Shown one piece after another: positions 31,918-45,734 of a stretch of DNA of 64,000 bases. The stretch is from Boothiomyces macroporosus (Eukaryota > Chytridiomycota > Chytridiomycetes > Rhizophydiales > Terramycetaceae). The DNA is taken from the NCBI GenBank assembly GCA_027604185.1, contig JADGKB010000075.1, forward strand, positions 1-64,000. Direction: 5' to 3'. The notes under the pieces were generated by a model, which was given only the letters and a program-made list of their open reading frames with translations, ran no database searches and was not told the origin of the DNA. Every line of letters starts with the position of its first letter. Position 1 is the first letter of the stretch. The position numbers and the translations under genes are program-made.

Positions 31918-33363
31918 ATGTATAAATCGACAGACTTTCAGAAAGCGATAATGCTTGCCCTATTATTATTGGCATCGAATGTGCGTTCGCAAACTTGCAC
32001 TAATCCAACCCCTCACGTTGAATGGAGAGAACTGACTAGCCAACAGCAGACCAACTATGCCAATGCTGTGAAATGTCTCTTGGCAAAACCATCAAAAATG
32101 TCTAGACTATTGCGTATAAACAGCGCTCTGGAAGATTTGACTTATATACACAATACGGATTCTGCCAATATCCACAATACGGTATTCAAATGCTAACCTA
32201 GGCCCAATTTTTCGCTTGGCATAGGGCACTAGTAACAATATTGGCATATTCATTAAAAGATAGGTGTGGATACACTGACCCTGTGCCATACTGGGATTGG
32301 AGTGTAGATTCACAAGCTCCAGATGCGTCTTCCATCTGGAATACATTCGGAAAGGCATCCAACTATAATGGAAACTGCTTTGCAGATGGTGCATTCGCAG
32401 ATCTAACAGTCCAGTTTGGTGGCCAACATTGTGTCACTAGAGGGTTCACGAGTGCAGCAACTTCATCTGCAGATTTGGGAAGAACATCTGGAGCTATATT
32501 TGGGGCAATGTACTCTCCTGAACAAATTGCGCCTATAATGAACTATGCCAACTTTGGTGATTTCCATGGATGGATGGAAGGGCTGCCTCACAATAATATT
32601 CAGTAGTTATTATGTTAACAATAGTATGGGTATTGGTGGTGAAATGGGAAATCCTTCGATATCTCCAAACGACCCAATTTTCTATATGCATCATGGTAAC
32701 TTGGACAGACTGTATTATCAATGGCAAAACATGGATCCAGTAAACCGTATGTTCCAATATGCTGGAGGAAATGGACCTGCATATCCAAACAATCCGGTTG
32801 CTAGTTTGAATGATGTAATGTTCTTTTATGGCTTGATACCTGATTGCTACGTCCTTGATTTCATGGACTTGTCTTTAGGCGGAGCGAATGGATTAGCCTG
32901 TGCTACTTATTCAAATTCTATAACTGTAGCTCAGGCATCTTCTTCAAGCATAGCAAAGAGATCCAAATTCTACGAGAGCTCAGGAAAAGTAACTGATAAA
33001 GAAACCCCAGATGCATATGATCGACAGCATGCTTATAATCTTCGTTATCCAAATCCATCTTCCGATGAATTCCTGAAAAAATGGAAGTACACTGATGAAG
33101 ACATTGCAAAGATCCATAAAATGGAAGAATATATTCGAAACTACACGGATCATCTAAACAGTCTACCTATAGAGTATCCTAGCCGTTTAGGAAGAACAAA
33201 GAAGGTGGTCTCCCATGGTAAAAATGTCAAACTTGTAGATGTAAAATGGCAATCAAAGTCCAAGGCAGAGCTTATCAGCGAACAAGCATTGTTGAAATCG
33301 TTGGTAAAATCCTACAACAAACCTCCTCCAACTGCTCACACTTATGACAAAATTCCTCATTGA
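31918..33363 (+). CDS. secreted tyrosinase
   Basis: Predicted 467 aa in three exons. A signal peptide (MLALLLLASNVRSQ) precedes the binuclear copper domain. CuA histidines are in YIHNTDSANIHNTAQFFAWHR and CuB in HGWMEGLPHNNIHMGIGG and NDPIFYMHHGNLDRLYYQW. Tyrosinases oxidise phenols and can build melanin. Introns are 32182-32201 (20 nt, GTATTCAAATGCTAACCTAG) and 32603-32624 (22 nt); the second one restores the conserved His of NNIH. The C-terminal 150 residues are polar and may be a removable extension, as in other fungal tyrosinases. Confidence 0.9.
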
Positions 33364-33379
33364 TCAATAAAAATGTTTT

Positions 33380-33634
33380 AAAGGTAATTAAATGTGCATG
33401 GCGAATTATATTCTTGGCTTATTTAAATGTTCCATAGACAAATGAAAGCTAGAGCGATAGATGACACTGTCAATTGTGAACCACCATTCACTTTTGGAGT
33501 GCTTGCTTGTGTGGTTGTGGAGTGAATTGCTGCTGAGCTACACAGTACTGTACAGACATGGATTTGTAACCATTGATTCCAGGATCATTGGGCAAAAGGT
33601 TTGGTAACATCCTAATCCGCCTTGCACATAAATG
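33380..33634 (-). pseudogene. truncated copy of the CFEM-like gene at 35787-36341
   Basis: About 118 bp including the parent's 3' flank is identical to 35744-35861. A 129-bp in-frame deletion follows, bounded in the parent by two direct copies of ACTTTTGG (35854 and 35983). Further on there are single-base deletions (GTGGTTGTGG against GTGGTTTGTGG; CATTGGGC against CATTTGGGC) and a 10-bp deletion, after which similarity stops. The signal peptide and most cysteines are missing, so it cannot encode the protein. The near-identity of the rest suggests a recent duplication. Confidence 0.88.
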
Positions 33635-33983
33635 AGTAGTAAAGATAAGGCACAAGATGTTACCTGTTTTCTCAACAGATGCTTGACACTAGATAATAAG
33701 CAAGCTTGGAAAATAAACAAATTATCGTAGGCAACCGATAAAGTCAGAAAAGGGTGGTATAGCGGGCAGCATTTTAAATTGGCACTACTGGGTTGCAGTC
33801 TCGTTTTAATATTTTAATTGGAAAATCTTCTCAAGATTGCACATATCACTTGAGTTTAACATACTCTTAGAAAAGTAGCTTAGTAACAGATTTATTAAAC
33901 CGAGTAGTGAATAATTGGTTACAATGCCGTTGAGATATAATTTACCACTATCAAGAGAGATTATGCTGTACTGCAGTGGCTTG
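33635..33983. other. intergenic between CFEM pseudogene and kinase
   Basis: About 350 bp with no recognisable gene. An open frame on the minus strand from 34159 overlaps the kinase and is a frame shadow. Nothing else is seen. Confidence 0.4.
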
Positions 33984-35309
33984 TTAAACCATACTGAATA
34001 TGCTTTCTCTTTCATTAAATTCCGCATAGTCATCCTCGATTTCACCAGGAAATGACTGCGTTCCAGGTGAACAAACGTCGCTACAGTGCGCAACTCCACC
34101 AACGCGTTCCACCAACTCCTTCGATTTTGCCCAAACAGCAGAGGCCTTGGGACGTTCATCTGGATTATAAATCAACATTTCTCGAATTAGAGATCTATAA
34201 AGGTTACACCAAGATTCATAACCAGTAATGTCCGTAAAAAGAGATGCAACGGCATCCAAATGGATCGAAAGTTCACTATAACCAATTTTCACCATTTTCT
34301 TTAGGGTGGTTCGATCAAGCCCATATAAAAGCAGACCCAATTCGGCAAATATTATACCAAGGGAAAAGACATCTCCCTTTCTCCCAACAAGATCTCCTTT
34401 GATTTGTTCAGGGGAAAAATATTCGTAGGTTCCGTCTTGTTTGTAAGATGTGGATCGGAATTTGAATTCCTTAGATAACCCAAAGTCACATATAATAGGA
34501 TGAACTCCATCTGTTGTTTCGTGAATTAAAATATTTCTCGGTTTCAAGTCACGATGTTTGATTTTTGAGTGCAGTGCAGTCAGCCCAGAAGCAAGGCAAG
34601 ACATCCAGTTACTAATTAGTACAATTCTTTCTTTTTTTGTTTTCAAAGACGTCCAAAATTTGATATTGTGACTTTTGGTAAACATATCCTGTAAATCCAA
34701 ATCACACCAAGGAAATGTGATGATTGAAAATGTGTCGTCCTGTTCATAAGCACATCGTAATCGCAATAGATGATTGTTTTCTGTCTTTGTCGCAGCTTCC
34801 AGAATGTTGATTTCATTTATCGCATCATCGTAGGACTTTCGAGATTTACGAATTGTCTTTTTAGCATATGCTAGTTTGCCTTCGTATACTTTGATGACAT
34901 CACCAAAATCGCCACTCCTTGCTTGCGAATCGAAATCCTCTTTGAAAGGTACTGCTTGAAATTTTGACAGTTTCTTGAATTCCATTTGGTTGAACGAAAC
35001 GGCAAAGTGAATCGACTGTGCTTCCATAAAGTCATCAGCGAAGGCTTCGGTACATTGGAGGTATTTCACAATCTGAGTGCGGGCTATGGGCAAGTGAAAG
35101 TCTTTAAAGTCTGCTTTTACAAAGTCCATAATTTTGTTTGTTTTAATGTTTTGTGAGTTCTTTAAAATTTCCCAAGTTGTAGTCAAGTACTGAATAATAT
35201 AGTCGCCAACAGTGAATGATTTGTCATAGGGTTCTTTCGGAATGCTGAAATCCACTCCTGGACATTCCTCCTGCAATGACTGAATGTAACTGGTGGTTTG
35301 ATCTTTCAT
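33984..35309 (-). CDS. protein kinase with unknown N-terminal domain
   Basis: Single exon, 441 aa. The N-terminal 130 residues are unrecognised. The kinase domain runs from a glycine loop (SGDFGDVIKV) through the VAIK-like lysine in YAKKTI, catalytic KHRDLKPRNIL, magnesium-binding ICDFGLS and the SPEQ in place of APE, to a helical end. All key catalytic residues are present, so it is probably active. It lies between a CFEM-like gene and that gene's pseudogene and lacks introns, unlike most neighbours. Substrates are unknown. Confidence 0.78.
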   Translation of the reverse strand: MKDQTTSYIQSLQEECPGVDFSIPKEPYDKSFTVGDYIIQYLTTTWEILKNSQNIKTNKIMDFVKADFKDFHLPIARTQIVKYLQCTEAFADDFMEAQSIHFAVSFNQMEFKKLSKFQAVPFKEDFDSQARSGDFGDVIKVYEGKLAYAKKTIRKSRKSYDDAINEINILEAATKTENNHLLRLRCAYEQDDTFSIITFPWCDLDLQDMFTKSHNIKFWTSLKTKKERIVLISNWMSCLASGLTALHSKIKHRDLKPRNILIHETTDGVHPIICDFGLSKEFKFRSTSYKQDGTYEYFSPEQIKGDLVGRKGDVFSLGIIFAELGLLLYGLDRTTLKKMVKIGYSELSIHLDAVASLFTDITGYESWCNLYRSLIREMLIYNPDERPKASAVWAKSKELVERVGGVAHCSDVCSPGTQSFPGEIEDDYAEFNERESIFSMV

Positions 35310-35786
35310 GGAAAAAAAGTCAAAAATTAGAATGAAAATGTCAGCAATACATGCGCAAGTGGTAAACAGTATGAAAACCAGCCCTCAATATTCAGTTCTA
35401 GCCAATAAGAATTTTGAAATCAACAGATAAGCGTGCAAAACTGCTAATTTTCTAAATGTTCTTTGATCATTCACCTAAGCAGGATGATGCACTAAATTCC
35501 AGAGAGTAAAGTCTCCCTTAAGGTGAATCTGTGGAGCAACACACTTAGCATTCCAGTAATTTGAACAAACGACCAGTGCTATTACAACAGTAATTTTGAG
35601 GTGAACATTTTCTGTTAGATTTGTAACATAGAGGTATTGAGAGATTATTGTCGTTATTTGAATTGTGTTCTAAAAATATCCAACGACCAGGTTCAGAAGT
35701 GCAGCTCTTAATGGTATAGATTTAGATAAAGAGCTGGAAGACAAAAGGTAATTAAATGTGCATGGCGAATTATATTCTTGGCTTAT
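35310..35786. other. intergenic between kinase and CFEM-like gene
   Basis: About 475 bp without a recognisable gene. The last 40 bp, adjoining the CFEM-like stop codon, are part of the block duplicated at 33380. The rest is unremarkable AT-rich DNA. Confidence 0.45.
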
Positions 35787-36341
35787 TTAAATGTTCCATA
35801 GACAAATGAAAGCTAGAGCGATAGATGACACTGTCAATTGTGAACCACCATTCACTTTTGGATATGTGGCAGTTGTGACTCCATTCGATGCACTGTTTCC
35901 TCCAGTGGAACCAGAAGACCCAGAAGAACTAGAAGAGCTTGGTGAGCCAGAGGTTCCGCTTGGAGTACTTGCAGCAACAGTTACTTTTGGGGTGCTTGCT
36001 TGTGTGGTTTGTGGAGTGAATTGCTGCTGAGCTACACAGTACTGTACAGACATGGATTTGTAACCATTGATTCCAGGATCATTTGGGCAAAAGGTTTGGT
36101 AACATCCTAATCCGCCTTGCGCCATTTTACACATACAAGTATAGTATACCAATTGCGATTGGGTTGCTAATAGTGGTGCGCATGCTCCTGGTACATCTGC
36201 TATGCCTGAAAGAGGTTGCCCAGTAGGAGAAACCAGTGTATTTGTTAGGCAATTCTGCACTTGGGTTTGGGAAACCAAGTCATCACAGAGACCATTAGTT
36301 GCTGAAGCTGAAGCAAGGGAAATCAATGCAGAGAAAATCAT
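35787..36341 (-). CDS. CFEM-like cysteine-rich GPI-anchored surface protein, copy A
   Basis: Single exon, 184 aa. A signal peptide (MIFSALISLASASATNG) precedes an eight-cysteine domain (residues about 19-105) with a CMC pair and the GCYQTFCP segment, resembling CFEM-type domains though with different spacing. A serine/glycine-rich stalk and a hydrophobic C-terminal end (LTVSSIALAFICLW) suggest a GPI anchor. Its relative lies at 50586-51098, and a broken copy at 33380-33634. CFEM proteins act in haem capture or host contact in other fungi; here the role is unknown. Confidence 0.72.
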   Translation of the reverse strand: MIFSALISLASASATNGLCDDLVSQTQVQNCLTNTLVSPTGQPLSGIADVPGACAPLLATQSQLVYYTCMCKMAQGGLGCYQTFCPNDPGINGYKSMSVQYCVAQQQFTPQTTQASTPKVTVAASTPSGTSGSPSSSSSSGSSGSTGGNSASNGVTTATYPKVNGGSQLTVSSIALAFICLWNI

Positions 36342-36488
36342 TACTGATTATTCTTTTTTATTTTTCATTTATACCATGCCTTTTGTTTTTTGTTTACAAA
36401 CAAATATTTAAAACTTTTCAGAGTAATTTCTATTCATCGTCAAGGGGCAATGACTTTAATTTAACGCTCATTAATTTTTTCATTTTTC

Positions 36489-39700
<3,212 letters not shown>

Positions 39701-39750
39701 TTTTGAAGTTTGTGAAAAAAAATATTTTCAATAGCTTATCTTGGACATTT

Positions 39751-40867
39751 TTATTCCTCAATTAGTCTGGTTAATGCTTGTAACAGGGCAACCATGATAC
39801 TACCAACGACTCTTACTCTTAATCCTCTATACAGCTCTCTAATACCGCCTTCTTCACTGGAAATGCGGTAAAAAGCGTCCATGATTCCAGTGTACGGAAT
39901 TTTGCTCAATGATACACAACCAATGAACTCGCGGTCATCCTTTTCTGTCTTTGGCGCCTTTCGAATTACCTGGCATTGCAGCCTTCTTCGTATGGTCTCT
40001 ATCGGTAGCATGACCAACGCTTCCACAATGCTGACTCCCAATTCTAAAATAAGATGTAATTACCTGTTGCTGTGAATAAAAGTGACGATGTACTGCCAAA
40101 TATGCGATCTACAATAAATGGTGTGCAGTTTTGAAATACAGGGGATAGTGTGTGAAATAATAGTGTGGGAATAAATAAGTGCGGTGTGAAATAAATGCCA
40201 AAAAATGAATCTGGGTATTCTTCAGATATAATGGTACTCAGCGCATGCAGAGTCGTTCTATACTTTCTATAATGCCTTTTCGATGTCTGTACGATTTGTC
40301 TTGTTAATTCATCAATACCTACTTTGAATCAGTTCAAGAGGTGACAAAATTATCCCTGTTAGCGTGTGACTCGCTAGCAACGAACCAAATTGAAATCCTG
40401 GGTGAACAGAATGCGCTAGTGGAATATGGCTAGTGGTGAACATTCTCAGGATCGAGGGTTGAATGAATGATCCCAACCACCTTTTCCAAAAGTACGTTTT
40501 GTGCCCTCAAATTAACATTCAATCTACCCTTCCATAGTGACGCAAACCCTTCATCCTTTGAATAAATAATACTCCCAAATATGGTCCATGTAGTTGCAAG
40601 GCTTTGAATTTGGAATTGGTTCAGCTCGTCCGCTGGGACCAGATAGCCGTCCACATCCACAATTTGCTCCTGCTCCTCTGATTTTCCCCTGAATTGCATT
40701 TGTTTTAGCACCAGTGCATTCTCGAATGGAGTTGTCATCAACACTGAGGTATATTTGGCTCCCATGTAGATTAAATGATAGTATAGTGGAGATGGTCGCT
40801 TGGAAAACTGATTCCCAAGTTTTATTACCTGCGGCCAGTCGTCTGGATCTGTGATAAACTCTTCCAT
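39751..40867 (-). CDS. mitochondrial outer-membrane carrier, Ugo1/SLC25A46-like
   Basis: The first exon (from 40867, MEEFITDPDDWPQV) has a carrier-like motif TTPFENALVLKQMQFR, the centre has LTGIILSPLELIQSR and the end has EALVMLPIETIRRRLQ, with ELYRGLRVRVVGSIMV close to the stop. These are the diverged PxD/E-type carrier repeats of Ugo1/SLC25A46, which acts in mitochondrial fusion. Introns 40300-40318 (19 nt) and 40044-40063 (20 nt) fit well. Between about 40440 and 40380 the frame shifts by one base and no GT-AG intron of suitable length solves it, so the middle junction is unresolved. Confidence 0.7.
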
Positions 40868-40978
40868 TTTGTTTTCAGAGAAGATGAGAAGAATTGCAGC
40901 CACGATTTTTTTCACTAGCCACAATTTTGGTCTCAGCCATTACCCTTCAATTGTTTTTCTTTCGATCTTTGATCTGCA

Positions 40979-42824
40979 ATGACTCAAAATAACGCTTTAG
41001 CTATTGGAGGATCAAGAGTTTCCGGACAAGAAATTAGAAACCAAAATGGTACCTCGTGCTAACCCGCAGTGATGGCAGTTCAGTCTGTAGCTAATATTGT
41101 AAAAAGTTCTCTTGGACCAGTTGGCTTGGATAAGATGATCGTCGATGATATTGGGGTAAAATTGACTAATACTAGGATGTAACCATTTCAAACGATGGTG
41201 CGACTATTTTAAAATTGCTTGAAGTTGAACACCCTGCTGCCAAAGTGCTTGTAGAATTAGCTGAACAACAAGACAAGGAAGTAGGTGATGGTACCACATC
41301 AGTTGTTTTGATTGCCTCAGAATTGTTGAGAAGAGCAAACGAGTTGGTTAAAAACAAGATTCACCCAACTACTGTTATTTCTGGATATAGAATAGCTTCC
41401 AAGGAGGCTGTCAAGTTTATCGTAGATCAAATGACTACCAAGGTAGATAAACTTGGTAGAGAATGCTTAATTAACGTTGCCAAGACTTCCATGTCCTCAA
41501 AAATTATTGGAGCGTAAGTGTTTGATCACAAATAACTGCGTGAAAGCATTTTTACATAGTAAAATTGCTTGCAGTCTATAGATCATGATCAGATCTATTG
41601 CAATTATGGCGGATCTAATGATAGTGATGACGAATTCTTTTCAAATATGGTTGTTGACGCAATTACCGCTGTAAAATCCACCAACAGCAAAGGAGAAGTC
41701 AAATATCCAATCAAAGCAATTAATATTTTAAAGGCGCACGGAAAGAGTGTAAAGGAATCAATTTTGGTCAAAGGGTATGCCCTCAATTGCACTGTTGCTT
41801 CACAAGCAATGAAAACCAAAATCACTGGGGCAAAAATTGCCTGTCTTGATATTAACCTTCAAAAGGCTCGTATGCATTTAGGTGTAAACATTGTTATCGA
41901 CGATCCTGACAAGTTGGAAGCTATTAGAAGACGTGAAATTGAAATTACAACCGAGCGCATCCAAAAAATTTTGGCAACCGGAGCAAATGTTATTCTTACA
42001 ACCAAAGGTATTGATGATATGTGCTTGAAATTGTTTGTTGAAGCTGGCGCAATGGCAGTAAGAAGATGTAAAAAGGAGGACTTGAAACGTATTGCAAAGG
42101 CAACTGGAGGTACTTTATGTTTGATTTAGCTACTTTTGTTTCCACTTTGGCAGATATGGAAGGCGAAGAAACTTTTGAAGCATCCGCTCTTGGATATGCT
42201 GAAGAAGTAGTACAAGAAAGAATCTCTGATGATGAATGCATCTTGGTCAAAGGCACTAAAGTGCACTCTTCTGCCTCTTTGATTTTACGTGGTGCTAACG
42301 ACTTTATGTTGGAAGAAATGGAAAGATCTATCCACGATTGTCTCTGTGCTGTCAAGCGTACTCTTGAATCCAACGCCGTCGTACCTGGAGGTGGTTGTGT
42401 CGAAGCTGCTCTTTCAATTTACCTTGAAAACTATGCTACTACTGTTGCTTCCCGTGAGCAATTGGCAATCGCAGAGTACGCGCAATCACTTTTGACTATC
42501 CCTAAAATATTAGCTGTAAATGCAGCCAAAGATTCTACCGATTTGGTCGCAAAGTTGAGAGCATATCACAATGCTGCTCAAGAACCAGATGCTTCTGACG
42601 CCAAAAAGGCTCTAAAGTATACCGGCATGGATCTTGTCAACGGCGTTGTCCGTGATAACTTAACTGCTGGCGTACTTGAACCTGCAATGTCCAAACTCAA
42701 AAGTTTGAAAGCCGCAACTGAAGCTGCTATTGCCATGTTGCGTATTGAGTAAGTCCTTATTAACTTTAGTGATATGATTAAGATTGATCCTGAACCGGAA
42801 AGAGAAGATCCTCACGGTCATTAA
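40979..42824 (+). CDS. TCP1: T-complex protein 1 subunit alpha (CCT1)
   Basis: Predicted 550 aa, the family length. CCT-alpha builds the eight-subunit ring that folds actin and tubulin. Conserved blocks include [15 protein letters not shown], the ATP loop [25 protein letters not shown] and the C-terminal [12 protein letters not shown] shared with fungal CCT1. Introns: 41049-41069 (21), 41156-41175 (20), 41514-41624 (111), 42110-42129 (20) and 42749-42769 (21). All junctions restore family sequence, for example IGG... NQN|VMAVQS, DDIG|DVTIS, ATG|ATFVS and RID|DMI. The 111-nt intron is the only long one and keeps GTAAGT and CTAAT...AG. Confidence 0.96.
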
Positions 42825-42911
42825 GTAGCTTCAATAATAAATTTGATGTTTTAATGGAGTGCCAGTTTGTATTTGATTTCCAAATTTTTGCACTCTCAAA
42901 AAAATCTTGAA

Positions 42912-44310
42912 ATGGTCAACACAACACAATGGCCTCCTCCAATAGATTCTTACAAATCAAACATGTCGCACTCTAAAGAAAGGATCGCTTATTTACACTG
43001 CAATGAAGTTGGGACTTTTCACTATGGGGATGGCCATCCAATGAAACCTGCTCGTTTAGCTTTGACCCATAACCTTGTAGTGGGCTATGGGCTGCATAAA
43101 AAGATGAGTATGTATTCTCCAAGGAAGGCTACTGACGAAGAAATTGCAGAATTTCACAGTGAAGATTATGTAGAATTTATCAAAAGAGTCTCCCCTTCAA
43201 ACTATCCCAACTATCAGAAATTTCAGTCTAGATTTAATATCGGGGTTGATGATTGCCCAGTGTTTGATGGGCTATATGATTTCTGTGCAATATCGGCAGG
43301 AAGCTCTATTGAAGGTGCCAGAAAGATCAACAGCGGTGTTGCGGATATAGCTATAAACTGGTCTGGTGGACTGCATCATGCCAAGAAAGTTGAAGCGTCA
43401 GGCTTTTGTTATATAAATGACATTGTATTGGGGATTATGGAGCTTCTACGGTAAGCAATATTAATGTAGATTCCACCCAAGGGTTTTGTATATTGATATC
43501 GATGTTCACCACGGAGACGGAGTGCAGGAGGCCTTTTATATGTCTAATAGAGTAATGACGGCGTCCTTTCACAGGTATGATGGTCAATTCTTTCCAGGAA
43601 CGGGAGCTGTCGATGAGATTGGATCGCAGGATGGCAAATATTATTCAATCAATGTTCCTTTACATGAACACATTGATGATGCTTCATATGCCTACATCTT
43701 TCAAAAGACGATGCAGGGAATTATGGAGTCATTCAAACCCTCTGTAGTAGTTTTGCAGTGTGGAGCGGACTCTCTGGCTGGTGATCGATTAGGAAGTTTC
43801 AACTTATCGATAAAGGGTCATGGGGAATGTGTAAATTACATGAAGTCTTTCAAAGTTCCTCTGTTGGTATTGGGTGGTGGCGGTTATACTATCCGCAATG
43901 TAGCTAGGTGTTGGACATATGAAACTTCAGTTTTAACAGAATCCGAATTGTCGAATGAGTTACCTTATAATGAATACCTGTCGCACTACGGACCAGATTA
44001 CAAATTGCACCCGCCCATAGTTGATCCTACCTTGGACAATGCAAATTCAAAGAGCTACTTGAATAATATTCTGCAAAAGGTCTATGATTATTTGAAATAC
44101 CTTGACGGTGCCCCTTCAGTCCAGATGCAACAAATCCCTCCTTCGTTTTCTGCAGTCAACACTGAGAATGACGTAAATTCAAACTTACTGTAGGTCTATG
44201 ATGGGGAAGATCGCTACCCAGAGCGAAAGAAGCTGCTTAGTAGAAGGATCGATGAAGGTGAGTTTTATGAAGATGAGCAAGACCAAGACCAGGAAATGGA
44301 TAACGAATAA
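42912..44310 (+). CDS. class I histone deacetylase, HDAC3/Hos2-like
   Basis: Predicted 452 aa in three exons; the first in-frame ATG is at 42912 (another at 42963). Motifs: [21 protein letters not shown], the active-site HH in [10 protein letters not shown], the zinc-ligand [14 protein letters not shown], and [14 protein letters not shown]. Introns: 43451-43469 (19) and 44173-44193 (21); the first recreates [20 protein letters not shown] and the second an acidic tail [13 protein letters not shown] similar to HDAC3. HDAC3/Hos2 acts in SMRT- or Set3-type complexes. The Ser/acidic tail is typical of the family. Confidence 0.94.
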
Positions 44311-44355
44311 TTTAATAATAATGCCCGCTAAATACTTTTTTATATTTGTACATTA

Positions 44356-44525
44356 TCATTTCGTAGATACTTTTCTTAATGCCATCATTCCCACAGCGAT
44401 ACCGAGGAAAGCAAGGAACTTGAATACAGCCGCGTTGCTTATGTCCTTGGTCTCTTCAAATGACCTAAATTGGTTTCCAATTACCTGAAATCCTTGAATA
44501 TCTTTTTAAAATCCGGCACTGGCAT
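44356..44525 (-). CDS. tiny single-TM protein of unknown function
   Basis: Predicted 49 aa in two exons with a 20-nt intron (44465-44484, GTAATTGGAAACCAATTTAG). The first exon gives MPVPDFKKIFKDFR and the second a polar stretch followed by a hydrophobic helix FKFLAFLGIAVGMMALRKV. Small tail-anchored mitochondrial or ER proteins look like this, but I recognise no family. Support comes from the clean splice, the motif-bearing 30-bp divergent promoter shared with RPB4, and the position between well-defined genes. Confidence 0.55.
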
Positions 44526-44555
44526 TTCTTTTCAAACTTTTTTCAAACAAAATCT
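44526..44555. promoter_or_regulatory. 30-bp divergent promoter between small TM gene and RPB4
   Basis: The two start codons lie 30 bp apart. Between them is CTTTTCAAACTTTTTTCAAA, two copies of the TTCAAACTTTT-type element seen before many starts. Each gene's transcription start must lie in or very near this interval, unless transcripts are leaderless or begin inside the other gene. Confidence 0.5.
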
Positions 44556-45008
44556 ATGAGCTTCAGACACCGGCAAGTAGTGGAGGAAGAGAATGCCAAT
44601 ACCTGTGAATTCGGATCAGAGTTTCAAAACGTTCAATGTCTGCTGATTTCAGAAGTCAAAGTACTGTTGGAGATGAATAAGGAAAGGAAGAAACAGCAAT
44701 CTGGGGATGATTCGATTTCAGAGTAAATTATTCCTGATCAAGGATGATGCAAAAGACTATAGATTACTGTCAAAAGTTTTCAAGGTTCAAGAACAAGCAG
44801 ACAGTCAAACAGATTCGATCCTTGTTTCCAGATGATCAGTATCATGAATTTGAGATGGCACAGCTGGCAAATCTAGCTTGCGAAAGTGCGGAGGAAGCGG
44901 TAACGTTAATCCCAAGGTAAATATTCCTGACGTAGTCTTCAAAGAATTCCAGAGGATGAATTGCAAATGAAATTGAATGAGTTGTCAGATATGCGCAAAT
45001 ATCAATAA
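44556..45008 (+). CDS. RPB4: RNA polymerase II subunit RPB4
   Basis: Predicted 137 aa in three exons, close to human POLR2D (142 aa). No long ORF exists; the gene is seen only after splicing two introns, 44723-44742 (20 nt) and 44917-44935 (19 nt). The core TIDYCQKFSRFKNKQTVKQI and the following LANLACESAEEAVTLIPSL match the RPB4 helix-rich HRDC-like domain, and the tail PEDELQMKLNELSDMR fits the last helix. RPB4/RPB7 forms the polymerase stalk. Its stop is 13 bp from the stop of the convergent Utp16-like gene. Confidence 0.9.
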
Positions 45009-45021
45009 TAAAATAATAATT

Positions 45022-45692
45022 TTATTTCTTTTTAGAAAGTTGGAATGATACTGACGTTGGTACTGTTTTTGTATCCAAAATCTTGAAATTTTTCAGCACT
45101 GCAATTAGTTTAAATTTACCTGGAGCACGTTTTACTGAAGAGCGATACAAGTGCTTGTTTCTGAATTCCAGTAATTCGGGATCAATAGGATTCGATATCC
45201 TATTTTTAGCTATTGTGACAGTGATATTTCCATGCTGAGCGCTTTCAAGTTTCTTTTCCAGCCTCAAGTGAGTATTGTTAATCTTTGGTTCTTCTGGGAC
45301 ATTTTCTTCTTCTTCCTGTGCTGCTTCGATTATCTCTTGCGGTAGTAATCTGGCCCTTTTCTGCTGTTGTTGGAGAGAGTTCTTCAAATCTCTTTCTCTT
45401 CTCTTTTGTTTGAGTTCTTTTTGGGATCTGAATTAACACAGAATTACTCTAGTTTCTTTAGTTTTTCTTCTTTTTGTAAATGCAGAGCGGTTTCCTTTGC
45501 TTTTGCTGTGGATATTTCTTCTGGTTCTTCGTCGCTGTCGTCGTCGGTCTCTGCTCCAGAGTTTTCATCTTTGCTGGAATTCAACTCCTCCTGTGACTGA
45601 TCAGCTTCTTCTGAGGTCCATTCTTCAGCGTCGACCTCTACCTGTTCCTCCTCTGCCTTTCTTTTCATTAGTTTATGGTTCTGTTTGGCCAT
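45022..45692 (-). CDS. nucleolar protein Utp16/Bud21-like
   Basis: Predicted 216 aa in two exons (intron 45428-45447, 20 nt). The N-terminal half is acidic and Glu/Ser-rich; the second half is a coiled coil, then a conserved region ending APGKFKLIAVLKNFKILDT, comparable to the RGKFRVQLLS block of yeast Bud21/Utp16, an SSU-processome component. The match is short. A poly-A/T-rich GTAAAAAAGTTTCGAAAAAA element lies just before the start. Confidence 0.6.
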
Positions 45693-45734
45693 TGTAAAAA
45701 AGTTTCGAAAAAAAGAAAAAAAATAAACACAGGT

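Noticed and set aside
33806..34159. 117-aa ORF downstream of the kinase
   Set aside because: It overlaps the kinase in another frame on the same strand and has no similarity; judged a shadow.
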